DNA from: Zymoseptoria tritici IPO323
Lineage: Eukaryota; Ascomycota; Dothideomycetes; Mycosphaerellales; Mycosphaerellaceae
Direction: 5' to 3'
Assembly (NCBI RefSeq): GCF_000219625.1
Contig: NC_018215.1
Location: forward strand, 1,860,001 to 1,924,000
Length of the DNA stretch: 64,000 nucleotides
Shown: one piece after another, positions 1-11,000 of the stretch
How the letters are laid out: every line of letters begins with the position of its first letter
Numbering within the stretch: the stretch's first letter is position 1
Position numbers and translations under genes: made by a program
The notes under the pieces: model-generated
What the model saw: the letters and a program-made list of their open reading frames with translations, nothing else
What the model was told of the DNA's origin: nothing
The model's database searches: none

Positions 1-931
1 AACGCCATCACGGATATCCTCTACGGAAAGCGTAACCCCGGTGGCAAGACTCCATTCACTTGGGGTTCCGACCGCACCGAGTGGGGTGTCGACATCGTCT
101 ACGAGCCCAACAATGGCGCCGACGCCCCACAAGAGACCTTCTCCGAGGGTGGTAAGTCACACACGATCCCCTCCACTCCCTCGACAAAGCTAACATCTGC
201 CCTCTCTCACAGTCTTCATCGACTACCGCGCCTTCGACAAAGCCAACATCACCCCCGTCTTCGAATTCGGCTTCGGTCTCTCCTACACCACCTTCAACTT
301 CTCCAACCTCCAAATCGAAGCCAAGTCCGTCGCACCCTACGTCCCGACCGACGGCAACACACCCGCCGCTCCCTCGTACGGAACCATCGACAACGACACT
401 TCCGCCTACCTCTTCCCTGCCAACGCGACCCGTGTGTACGCGTACATCTACCCGTACCTCAACTCCACCGACCTGCAAGACTCCTCCGCGGACCCGTACT
501 ACAACGCCGAGGGCTACTCTCTTCCAGACGACGCCACGAACGGTAACGCCCAGCCATACCTCCCCGCTGGCAGCAACGTCGCGCCGGGTGGTAACACAGC
601 GCTTTACGATGTCTTGTTCAGTGTCTCCGCGACCATCACGAATACCGGCAAGGTCGTCGGCGAGGAGGTGCCGCAAGTCTATGTCAGCCTGGGAGGACCG
701 AATGACCCCAAGGTCGTGTTGAGACAGTTTGATCGGTTGAGTATCGAGCCGGGTGAGAGTGTGGTGTACACGGCGGACTTGACGAGGAGGGACTTGAGTA
801 ACTGGGATACCGCGAGCCAGAACTGGGTTATTTCGGATTATCCCAAGACGGTGTACGTGGGGTGTTCGAGTAGGGATTTGCCGCTTAGTGGGGAGTTGAA
901 GTTGGCGAGTGGTAGTCCGGGTGGGTATTAG
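1..931 (+). CDS. GH3 beta-glucosidase, C-terminal part (5' cut by window edge)
   Basis: This is the C-terminal third of a fungal glycoside hydrolase family 3 beta-glucosidase, an extracellular enzyme that releases glucose from cellobiose and other beta-glucosides. The frame is open from base 1. A 61-nt intron at 152-212 (GTAAGT donor, CACAG acceptor) joins the codons for FSEG to VFIDYRAFDK, a stretch conserved in the Aspergillus aculeatus BGL1 type. The ITDILYGKRNPGGKTPFTW segment and the FGFGLSYTTF segment lie at the end of the second GH3 domain. The rest is a fibronectin type III-like domain (TNTGKVVGEEVPQVYVS) ending in LSGELKLASG. The nucleophile and signal peptide lie outside the window. 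It converges with the IND1 gene, with 190 bp between stop codons. Family assignment is firm; the precise substrate is not visible. Confidence 0.93.
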
Positions 932-1121
932 TTGTGAGGATGTGGAGGTGGACTGGCACGTTGATAGCATGAAGGAGAGGGAAAAACCGTCCAGGTGAAA
1001 AAGATGGGACGTATTGATAAGACGATTGGACCAGGAGATCGATGAGTATAACGAAAATGCATAGTACATGACATATCATGAACGTTCTTAATTCTTCTCC
1101 AACCCACCTCCTTCAGTATCA

Positions 1122-2318
1122 TCACAGTCCCAACAATCCCTTCACATCCCTCGCAATCCCCGCAAACGCTCTCCCCTGCTGCCCCTCCGGCTCACTCACC
1201 ATCGTCGGCTTCCCCGCATCCGCGTCTCGACAAATACTCGCGTGCAGCGGTACGTCGCCCAGGAAGCGGATTCCGAGTTCGGAGCATTTCCGCTTCGCGC
1301 CGTCGAGGCCGAAGATGTCGTGCGTGGTGGAGCAAGTGGTGCAGGTGAAAGTGGACATGTTTTGGATCATGCCGAGGATGGGGATGGAGGATTTCTCGAA
1401 GAGGGAGATTCCCCGCGTGGCGTCGCGGAGGGCGAGGGATTGGGGGGTGGAGATTATTATTGCGCCTGTGCAATTGCGTTAGGGGGGGGGGATGATCGGG
1501 AGGGTGGGTCGGGAGGAGGGTGACTTACCGGCTAATTCGACGCTTTGGGTGATGGTTAATTGCACATCTCCTGTTCCGGGGGGGAGGTCGAGGACGAGGA
1601 CGTCGAGTTTCGGCCAGGCTACGTCGAAGAGGAGTTGGTTCATGGCTTTTTGTACCATTAGGCCGCGCCAGGCGATGGGGCTGTCGAGTGGGACGAGGAA
1701 GCCCATTGACATGGCTTTGAGGCCGTAGGCTGTTAGGGGGAGGAGGCGGTTGGAGGAGTCGAGGGAGGGTTCGTAGCCTTCGAGCTGGTGAGGGAAAAGG
1801 GGATGTTAGTGGGGTTGGGATGGTGGTTGGATGGGGGAATGTGGAGATGCATGTACGTTGAGGAGGGTTGGTATGCTGGGTCCGTAGATGTCCGTGTCGA
1901 GGATTCCGGTGTGGAGGCCTTGACGGGCGAGGGCGAGGGCGAGGTTGATGGATATGGTGCTTTTGCCTACGCCGCCTTTGGCGCTGCTGACGGCGATGAC
2001 TTTGGTTACATTTGGGATGGGTCGCTTTTCGGGGAGGCCTGTTCGATGCTGTAAGTGATCTTGATTCGGGCTTGGGGCCTAAAATGCTGCCAACCTCTTT
2101 TCATTCGAGCTGCAAGATTCGGAGGCGTTCCGGAGCGTGGGAGTCCCTTCAAAGCGATAGTAAGAACGATGACAACGAAAGGATGTTCTGTGTAGACCTA
2201 CCAGAGGATTTTCATGGCCCGAAGCCTGAAGACTTGACGACGAACAGAACGATCGCTTGAACACGGTCTCGAATAAGTGAGACCTGATAGCCACAGGCAA
2301 TTTCAGTATTTGAATCAT
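1122..2318 (-). CDS. IND1: IND1/NUBPL-type mitochondrial Fe-S assembly P-loop ATPase
   Basis: Five exons (2318-2202, 2146-2095, 2038-1857, 1784-1529, 1465-1122) give a 316-residue Mrp/NBP35-family protein, matching the usual length of NUBPL (about 320). Residues 1-30 are rich in R, K and S and lack acidic residues apart from one E, as expected of a mitochondrial presequence. [14 protein letters not shown] precedes the deviant Walker [10 protein letters not shown] (about residues 76-84). The family segment [13 protein letters not shown] follows, and a CxxC pair sits at Cys244/Cys247 (FTCTTC). IND1 proteins carry a labile 4Fe-4S cluster on this CxxC and help assemble respiratory complex I. Introns are 53-73 nt and all phases agree. 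The cytosolic paralogues Nbp35 and Cfd1 are less likely because of the presequence and the lack of an N-terminal Cys cluster. The mitochondrial role is inferred from family. Confidence 0.9.
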
Positions 2319-5012
2319 ATTGTGAGAACAAGTGATGGATGTTGGGACGAGATGGAGTTGGACGAGGTTGATGGTAGAACTACATTGCACTAGCGCGATT
2401 CCGACGGACACTACGGCCCGCGCTCCGATGCTACAGCATTCTCCTTCACCGCAACGAAATATTAGAACCATCGACGCCGCAGGTGTAGAGAAACGACACA
2501 ATCGAGCGCAGGGCATTACAGTCTCTCGATATTCCTGGAGCATCGTCAAGAGATTGACGAGCTTTCAGCACTTCTGCATCGCCCGAACACATCTGGCCTC
2601 CTGGAAGCGGCCGTGTGGACCGATGCTTGCGACCAGACTTGGGGATTGGCATCCTTCAACTCGAGGTAGCGAGCACCGAGCCGCTTCGAATAGACTCCAG
2701 GATCCAGACCGGTGCGCTGAGCCAGGAATTCGCCATTGATGATGCAGCTATCACAGTACGCTCTTGCTACATCGAAGGACTTCCATCGAACAGGACCGCA
2801 TGGTTCACGTCGCCGAGATAGCTCACAATGTTGCAGTCTGCCTCCTTCGGCAGCTGTTCCGTGAGCCTTCTGGTGGTCAGTATGAGGTCGCTGGTCGGCT
2901 TTATCTGACTTACTGCGTGGCCGCACTTCGGGTGTCGAGGAGCTTGTCTGCTGCACATTGTGACCGTCCAAGATGTGGTGAGTCAATGGGAGTGTTGATT
3001 GAAGTAGTCTTTGAGATGCCTTCGACTTCCAACTTGCGTTCTGATCGTTCTCTCTGGACTCGGATGCATGCGAAGGCACTCTTATACTCACATCTGGGCG
3101 CCCAAGAATAGCATCGACATCCACCGAGGGCGAATCGAGCGACCTGTCCAGGAGCTCTCGCCTCGGAATTGAAATTCATCATATCGATATCCATACACAT
3201 GGCGCCTCTCCGCAACCGTAAGGCAACTTATGCGGAACAATGGAGGTCAAATATCGCTTGCCATTGAGCAAGCTTGGACACGAGCGGTGGCAGAGAAGCC
3301 GTGGCCGAAGCCAGCCAAGTAAGCATTACGTTCCATACCGACCATCTCCATGTCAAACAGTTTGTCGAGGAGGGTAGCACAATACTTCTCCGTTCGGAAT
3401 GCTGGGCTTCCGACGGGATCTTAGCACTCGTGGATGGACAAATCTGGCAACTGTCGCGCGTTCTTAGACATCAAACACCACGGACTGACACTTCATACAT
3501 CCTCAAGAGATCTGGGAGCTGGCGCCAGCTGTTCCACCCCCCCTATTGGACTCAATCCGCTTCGTGCGGCCGTTGTATCAACAGCACCGACACCCTCGGG
3601 TTAGGCTCGCTGACTACTCACTTTTAAATGCTCGGCCCTGTCCATTGGAAAGACCAAGGTCCATCCAACATAATACGAAGGTACCATGAATTGACTTGAA
3701 CAGATGCTCGATAGTTCCACGAGGCGCTCTCGAACCTCGCACCAGATCGGAATCCCTGACCCGAACCAGCCATGTGGGAACGACTGGCTCAAAAACGCAG
3801 TCGACACTGCAGCTGTCGTTGTTTGACGATCATTGTCCCGCATTTACCATGCTGAAACGCCATGCATCCTTTGCCATGAAAGACACGCCCGACCAAGAAT
3901 GGCAATGCAGCCTGATTCCGAGCGGCAATCGAGCTCTAAAACTCATAGCTATCGACGTATGGGGCAAGTGCATCGCCGGGCCTGGCGAGATGGCTGACCT
4001 TAGCCACAAAAGGTAGACTGTTATGCGGCCAGCCTTGCCAAATGATTTACCGTCTTAGCCTCGCAAATCCGATTCAGATCTCGATAGCAAGATGGGTATT
4101 ATCGCAGCTCTCAAATGAGAAGCGACTTGGACAACACCCGGCACAAGCCTACTTCCAGCAATGGAAATGTCAATCTGACTTCGAGCTTTAGCGAAGAGCA
4201 AGCAAGCTGCGGCACGGAATGGCATTGTCAGAGCTTCCCTGCAATCGGCAAGCTGTTATGCACTGATGCTAGAGCTTCGCAACTTACACCGGTTTCATAC
4301 CACTCATTCTCCGAAATCAGTGACGGAGCCGACCGGCGCACTAGCTGGCGGCCTCAAAATCTTCAGTGTCGCAGCGGGACCAAGCATGCAGCTCATGCAG
4401 GACTCTACCTGCAGACTCAAAAGGGACTGCATCTGTACGTGGCTCATCAGAATGGCCCATCAGAATGACGGATAAGGACACGAGGTTTGTACAGAGAAAC
4501 GGTCGCACGTCAAGATGCGATTGACATTTAAGGCATGCAATGTCGTTCCTGCCTGAACTTCGGCCGGATTTCTAGCGTACGGCATGATCGGCGCTACGGA
4601 CTCGGAGATATTGAACATCTTCCGCGGGCATGGCGTCAGCGTTGTCTTTCGATTCCCTGGCCTGGATGATCACAAGGCACATTCGCGTCGGCAACGGCAC
4701 GTAGAGATCAAGGGGAAGAGGTCGCCGTCATATGTCACCATTCGAGTCACCGGTGCGAGGCGCTTCGTACATGATGCGCCACCTAAACGACTTGCCTCAC
4801 TGTGCACTAGTCTGCTGACATTCACTGCTGCGCTATTTCGATCCGGTTCTCTCGAGGCGCATAGAACCGGAAGTCCTCTTCGTATTCTGATTGCCATTCT
4901 CAACCTTCCCACTCACCATACACACCACTTACGCGAACCCTCTCAGCCTGTTTCCATTGCTGCAAAAACGCCCGCGCCCTGCAGCAGAAAAAGCGACCAA
5001 TCATCCAACGAT
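2319..5012. other. 2.7-kb interval without a convincing gene
   Basis: Many short open frames occur on both strands, but none shows a recognisable domain, none extends through plausible introns, and the longest minus-strand one (2546-3124) has no ATG. The last ~100 bases (about 4900-5012) are probably the 5' untranslated region of the downstream glycine-zipper gene. The sequence is not AT-rich, so it is not an obvious RIP-damaged repeat. It may hold promoters, a fast-evolving gene or an old pseudogene. Confidence 0.5.
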
Positions 5013-5897
5013 ATGGCTGCCGCCGAGTACTTCAACCCGGGCTCGCAGCCAGCATCTTACTCAGGCGCCCCTCGACCGCCCATGAACGCGAACCTTGCAC
5101 TACCGTACCCCATATCAGATGCGCCGCCACCATATACCGCGATTGCAGACGCAAGACCTCACTCCCAACCACCGCCGATCCAGCGACCGCCGCCGCTCGA
5201 TCCATACTACCAGCAGCCGCCCGCGAACGGTCAGCAATATCCTCCGGGCGATCAACAATACCCACCATACAACCAACAATATCCTCAGAATGGCGTACAG
5301 TATCCCTCGAATGGTCAACATCACCCAGCTGAAAAGGCCTCGCGACCACAACCGCAAGCCCAATACCGCCCACAGTCATATACACCACAGCCTCAGCAAG
5401 GCTACTTCTCTCAGCCAGGGCCTTCATCGATGAAGCAGTCGTTCACGAGGAAGGACCGCGACTACGGCGCGGCATCACCACATGTACAGTTTCGCACAGA
5501 CTCCCCACGGGTACGCAGCCGCAGTCGCAGTCGGAGTCGAAGTCGGGACCGCAGAGAACGAGAGCGGGATCGGGATCGGGACAGAAGTCGAAGCAGGAGT
5601 CGGAGTAGAGAGAGGAGACATCGTCACCGTCAACAGCCGTCACAGAAAAAGAAGAGCGGCGTGGATACATTCATTGGAGCCGGCGGCGGAGCTCTAATCG
5701 GCGACGCGATATTCCCCGGTCTTGGTACGATAGGTGGCGCCATCCTTGGTGGGTTGGGTGGACACAAGGTGGCAAAGGACAAGGAGCGGGAACGCAGAGT
5801 TCACAGCAATCCGAACGGCTTCCGGAACAGATCCTACAGCAATGACGGCGACTACTATTACACGGACGAATACAACAGACGAGGCAGGAAGTATTGA
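5013..5897 (+). CDS. Pro/Gln-rich, RS-repeat protein with glycine-zipper membrane hairpin
   Basis: The predicted protein has 294 residues from the ATG at 5013 (MAAAEYFNPG). The open frame extends upstream to 4584, but that part reads like untranslated sequence. Residues 1-150 are low-complexity and rich in P, Q and Y, with QQYPP-type repeats at about 5229-5330. Residues about 166-208 are an Arg-Ser/Arg-Asp-Arg tract. Residues about 215-250 form a glycine-zipper hairpin (GVDTFIGAGGGALIGDAIFPGLGTIGG is the core region), able to insert in membranes as two short helices. The tail is basic with Tyr/Asp. Such architectures are common among uncharacterised Pezizomycotina proteins. Neither function nor location can be stated. 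It is coded by one exon. Confidence 0.75.
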   Translation: MAAAEYFNPGSQPASYSGAPRPPMNANLALPYPISDAPPPYTAIADARPHSQPPPIQRPPPLDPYYQQPPANGQQYPPGDQQYPPYNQQYPQNGVQYPSNGQHHPAEKASRPQPQAQYRPQSYTPQPQQGYFSQPGPSSMKQSFTRKDRDYGAASPHVQFRTDSPRVRSRSRSRSRSRDRRERERDRDRDRSRSRSRSRERRHRHRQQPSQKKKSGVDTFIGAGGGALIGDAIFPGLGTIGGAILGGLGGHKVAKDKERERRVHSNPNGFRNRSYSNDGDYYYTDEYNRRGRKY

Positions 5898-6172
5898 AGA
5901 GGCGACAGCGCCGATACGTGGCACGATTTACGACACATCTGAGCGCTGGAACGCTTGGATATAATGATTTGGATCGACTTCCATTGTATGTATAGTTAGG
6001 ATTTCGATCGACGAATGTTTACGACTACGGAGACAATTGCTCTTTCACTTTTCCTTGTTACTTCCGTGAGGTAGACAGGTTAGGAGCGTGCGTCGGATCA
6101 ACTCACTGCCAGCTTCTTGCTCTGGTCGGCGCTGTTCGTGTCACTTTCCATGATGGTCACTTCATCAAGTCC

Positions 6173-6275
6173 GACATCAACATCAGATCGACATCAACAT
6201 CAGATCGACATCAACATCAGATCGACATCGACATCACATCGATATCAACACCACATCGAAGTCAACATCAAGATC
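6173..6275. repeat. 17-bp tandem repeat, about six units, upstream of the PLAC8 gene
   Basis: The unit GACATCAACATCAGATC is present in three perfect consecutive copies (6173-6223), followed by three increasingly divergent copies to 6275. It ends about 90 bp before the ATG of the downstream PLAC8-family gene, so it lies in that gene's promoter or 5' untranslated region. Confidence 0.9.
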
Positions 6276-6366
6276 AGCATTAACCGCATCCTTCAATTGA
6301 ACAGCGAAACGACAATTTCAACCCACCGGCCTTCGGAAAGATCCAATACCCATACTGCATACCACC

Positions 6367-7223
6367 ATGGACACTTCGCCTTCCGGGCCAGCTCCTCAAA
6401 GCATCATGTCCGGTATCGTATCCCGCATTCAACTCCGTCCAGCGTCTGCTGATTTCCAATACAGTTCAAGAAATCCGAGAGAAAAAGCGAAAGTTTCCAA
6501 ACGAATGGCAGACAGGTCTCTTTGACCATGCATGCTTTTTCGGTCGTCCTCGTCTATGTGTGCGTTGACGATCACAGCAATTCTCTAAGATTGGCCTTGC
6601 TGACCAGCACAGTTGAAAGCATCGTATTGCTGCTGCTACCTCTATGGTCGGACAGCTCAGCGCCTGGACCACCCAGAGACTCAATACACTGGAACAGTCC
6701 GCCGTATGGTCCATCCCGAGTTGTGAGTACACTCCGCTTCGACTGAAGACAGACGCAGACTCACCTTACTAACGTATTCCGGTCACCACAGCGGTCAATC
6801 ACGATCCGAGGACTGCTCCTATCCTTGCTGGGAGTTCTTCATCGGCTACATTGTGGGAGCCTGTTTGATGGTTCCCTGCTCGTGGGTTCTCGCAATGGAC
6901 ATGCGCCTGGACATCCGCAAGAAATATGGCCTTCGAGGTGTGTAGATTGGGCCCGTCACCTGGTGCAGAAGCTGACGTCCTACATCCAGGAAACCACTGC
7001 ACAGACTGCCTCGCGGCGTTCTGTTGTCAGGTAAGAACTTGGACAGGCCCATGTAGATTTGGTTCCGTACTGACTATCACACCAGCCATGTACCCTGGCC
7101 CAGCTGGACGAGGAGGTGCGCAAGCGCAATGAGGCAGAGCAGCGGAAGCTCACGGCGACGAGCAAGCAACCCGCAGTGCAGCAGCAGGAGATGTTGTACT
7201 TGCCGCCGCAGTCGCAGCATTGA
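6367..7223 (+). CDS. PLAC8-family cysteine-rich protein, six exons
   Basis: Splicing six exons (6367-6412, 6465-6559, 6613-6722, 6792-6937, 6990-7030, 7086-7223) gives 191 residues. No single reading frame shows it, which is why it is easily missed. The introns are 52, 53, 69, 52, 52 and 55 nt or close to that, with matching phases and branch-like CTGAC/CTGAT. PLAC8 landmarks appear in order: EWQTGLFD, a Cys pair about 30 residues in, ASYCCCYLYGRTAQRL, a hydrophobic stretch (FFIGYIVGACLMVPCSWVL), DIRKKYGLRG, then HCTDCLAAFCCQPCTLAQLDEEV. The C-terminal tail is Gln-rich. PLAC8 proteins are small membrane-associated proteins linked in plants and fungi to metal (Cd, Zn) tolerance and cell size; the actual role here is unknown. 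Confidence 0.85.
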
Positions 7224-8060
7224 TTTCACGCTTCGAACTCGGACTCTCCGTCTCAGCCTTTGCGCTTCTACGTCTCGACCAGAACATTGTGACTTGAGAG
7301 GATGCGATGCCACTTGGTAGCTTAGCAGAGCGCGTCCAACAAGTGTACCAGCGAGTCAGCTCGATGCCTGGGTTGACGTCGGTAACTGGGCGAACCATGC
7401 CCATCCAAGCACTGTTCCTTGAGCTGTTTCATCATGCGTTGTAGGTCCCTCTTGAGGTGAGGTGGGTGTTGTCAGTTTAAACACGAACAATGGCAGCACA
7501 TGGGCGGTACGATTGGACAACGCGCTCGAGTCATCTCGGCCGCGGGGCGACCCCACCCTCTCCTCTGATGGCTCGCTATTGGAGCGCACTTCACGAAAGA
7601 CCACGAAAGACCACGATAACTACCACAACTCCATAACTCGCTACTTCCTTTACTCCTCGCGCCTTCGGAACAACTGCGATTCTCTCCTCCCTTACTCACA
7701 CGTTACTTGACGACCCTGAAAAGCCAGCACAGGACTACGGCACCGATTGCAGCAAGAGTTACAAACCCACAACCGAACGCCACCTTCGCAACGCGATTTC
7801 GAGCTCTCGTCTGCGTAGACACTGTCGAAGAAACACTCGTCCTCGCCTCGCACTCACCGCCAAATACCGCCCGACTATCACTCAACACGCGATTCGAAAA
7901 GCTGTCATAAAGCGTCGTCCATCGCCGGCTCCTCGTTCCCCCAGGGAATCCTCCCGCACTTCGCCACGCACCTTTAAACAAGCCGTGATCCGTCGTGGTC
8001 ACAGCGAGGTGTGCTTGTCGAAGTCACCGGGAGATCTACTCGACGTTCCAACTACATCCT
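7224..8060. other. Intergenic interval and 5' leader of the IBTK-like gene
   Basis: No gene is recognised in this 0.8-kb stretch. It holds a short direct repeat of CACGAAAGAC (around 7597-7616). The last few hundred bases are probably promoter and leader of the gene starting at 8061. Confidence 0.5.
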
Positions 8061-11000
8061 ATGAGCAGCTCTTTGTGGAAAGCCTACTATGACGACAACG
8101 TCGATGCCTTTCGGCAGCTGTTGGAGACCGCGGCCAACAATGCCCGAGGTCTTGTGTCAAGAGGTGGTCCGGTACAGCATATTGGACAAGTGGTAGGAAG
8201 TCCAGTGGGATATGGCTCTTCGCCTGCGTCAGCGGTGAGGAGCAGGAAACCGAATACACCTGGAACGCCAGTAGGTGGAGCAGGATACGTTCTTACGAAG
8301 GCCGATGTGAATTGGAGGGATGCGGCGGGTCTCACCCTCTTGCATCATGCCGCTTCGTTGAACTCGGAGAATGCTGTTGGTTTTGCGAGCGCGCTGATTG
8401 ATCATCCGTACATCGACCTGTCCGTTGTGGACTCGGAGAATGGATGGACTGCGCTGCATCGCGCATTCTACTTTGGAAACGTGTCAATCGCAAGGCTGAT
8501 CTTGGAGCGGGACGCTGTGCGAGCGACCGGCAACGTGAATCAGCTTATCAAAGTCAAGGATAAGGAGGGACTGGGACCACTCGATCTCTTTGCCGCTACT
8601 ATCAAAGATCGGACTCTTCGACCTGATAGCATTGGACGTTCTCACGCAGGATCAATTGGGAGCGATGACGACCATCCTGGCGACCATGCAGACGGTGATG
8701 ATACACCTTCGCGCATTCGATTTGTGGAGCTTGGAGGCGACCAGTTGTACTCCTTTGGCAGCAATAATAACAATACGCTCGGTCTTGGCGACCAGGACGA
8801 TCGGCAATTCCCTGAGCGAGTCAATATTCGCCGTCCAGAACACCTGGTTCGGCGCTTCTACCAGGAACATCTTGGTCGAGATCACGCCAAATGGTCCAGC
8901 TACGATGCTGCCTATCGACCCAAGAGCGAAGACGTCCATGGCATGTGGATCGAAGACTTTCCTTGGATGGTACGTTCGCGACCTATCGTCATAAGAGATG
9001 TATACATGTCAAAGCTTCATAGTGCTGTGATCACTACAGACCCGGAGTCCAATTTATACACCTGCGGACATGGCAAAGGCGGCCGACTTGGTACTGGCGA
9101 TGAGCGTACCCGGTTCAATTATGAATGTATTGAAGGAGGTTCCCTGGCGGGCAAACGTGTGGCTACTGTCGCACTCGGCCAGAATCATACCCTCGCTCTA
9201 ACCGAACATGGCGAGATTCATTCTTGGGGGAACAATGGATACGGCCAGCTCGGATATGGTCTCCCTCGAACTTCTGCCGATGAAGAACCCATTGGTTTGG
9301 TGCCGCGACAGATATTTGGACCTTTGAAACGCGAGACTGTGATCGGAATCGCAGCGTCGAGAGTTCACTCCGTGGCACATACTTCCTCGAGCTTATATGT
9401 TATGGGCAAGAATGACGGTCAATTGGGTATCGTCGACTCGGATGCTCGTTCGCTCGAATTCCAGGTCACGCCACGCAAAGTCGCAGCCTCTCTGTTCACC
9501 TCTTCCATTTCTGCTGTCACAGCCATCGACAGGGCCACGGTATGCTTGCTTGAGAACCACGATGTCTGGGTCTTTGCGAACTACGGGTACGCAAAGGTGC
9601 AATTTCCGCTGGAAGGATTCAGCAACTACTTTCTGAAGCAAAGCTTCCTGGTCACGACCTACGACACCGCCCCCAATAAGATCGCGAAGATCACTGCCGA
9701 GGGTGACAGCATTTGCGCGCTGTCGAGTCGGGGAGAGGTGTACACTGTTTCCATTGGACAACGTGTGGAGAATCAGTCAAGTGCATCGACTACGAATCCC
9801 GCGAAAATACGAAGTGCCATAACACAACCGCAGCGTATCTGGTCTCCGAAGAAGAGCAACATGGCAGCTCGCGATGTTGGTCTTGATGTCGATGGGAGCA
9901 TCATTCTGACAACCGACGAAGGCAGTGTATGGAAGCGCACAAAACGATTGAAGATCAAGGATGCATCTGCGATTGGGACTTTGGAGTACAAGCCAAGTGA
10001 CTACAAGTTCTCGCGTATACCTGGCCTGACGCGTGTGCTGGCTGTGAGAGCATCCGGTCACGGAGCATACGCTGCAGTCCGGCATGACTGTGATGTCTTG
10101 AAGACGCAGGTGATCGTGGAAGATTCTACGTTATGGAAGGACATGTTCCCTTTACTGTCACTCGGCAGACTACTGGACGGCATTGCGCAGCCAGAAGATG
10201 ATGAAGCCAGACATCGCTTTTGGCAAGGCTCTCAAAAGCCAAGTGAGCTTGCACGGCTGAAGAAGGCCATCCTCGGCAAGGCGGACATTGATGCCGAGTT
10301 GGCAATGCTGTTTGATCAAAGCTATCCTTCGACTAGCAGCACGTTTGACGCAGTCCTGGCTACAACGACTTCAGAAGTCAGAATACCGGTTCATCGATTC
10401 GTGCTCGCAGGGAGAAGCCGGGTATTACGACGTGGTCTCCGAGATTTGTGTCAGACCAGCACATTCACCATCCCTGATCTCGCTCAATGCGAGCTGGATG
10501 GTGACGGGCGATTGGTCGTGACGTTCACCGGCATGGACATTCTAACGATTTTGGACTTGGCTTTGTACCTGTACACTGATGCCCTGGTCGACTTCTGGCA
10601 TTTCACAAGAACTGCACCGAAAGTTGCATATAGCTATCGGCAAGTCAGGCTGGAACTCATGAAGGTCGCCTCTAAACTGGAGCTTGCGAGACTGGAACCA
10701 GCCGTGCGCCAAATGGTGGAGCCGCGGCCCTGCCTGAACATGGATTTCGAGATTGCCTTCAACGATCCGGCCTTCTTCTACGATGGTGATATCACAGCAG
10801 AGTTGGAGGACGATCAGGTCAAGCTTCACAGCGCGATTGTCTGCGCACGATGCCCTTTCTTCCAAGGCCTGTTCATGGGCCGTGCTGGAGGACGGTGGCT
10901 CGCAGGCCGTGGCGATGAAGAGGAGGTTGCCGTTGATCTCAAGCATATCAGTGCGAAGACGTTCAACCTCGTCATGCGTCATATCTACTACGATGCCGGG

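Noticed and set aside
2546..3124. 192-codon open frame on the minus strand upstream of IND1
   Set aside because: It begins with GTG rather than ATG, has no recognisable domain and an implausible composition for a conserved protein.
7703..8002. 99-codon minus-strand frame upstream of the IBTK-like gene, with a hydrophobic end
   Set aside because: No signal peptide, no domain, and it lies in the probable leader of the plus-strand gene.
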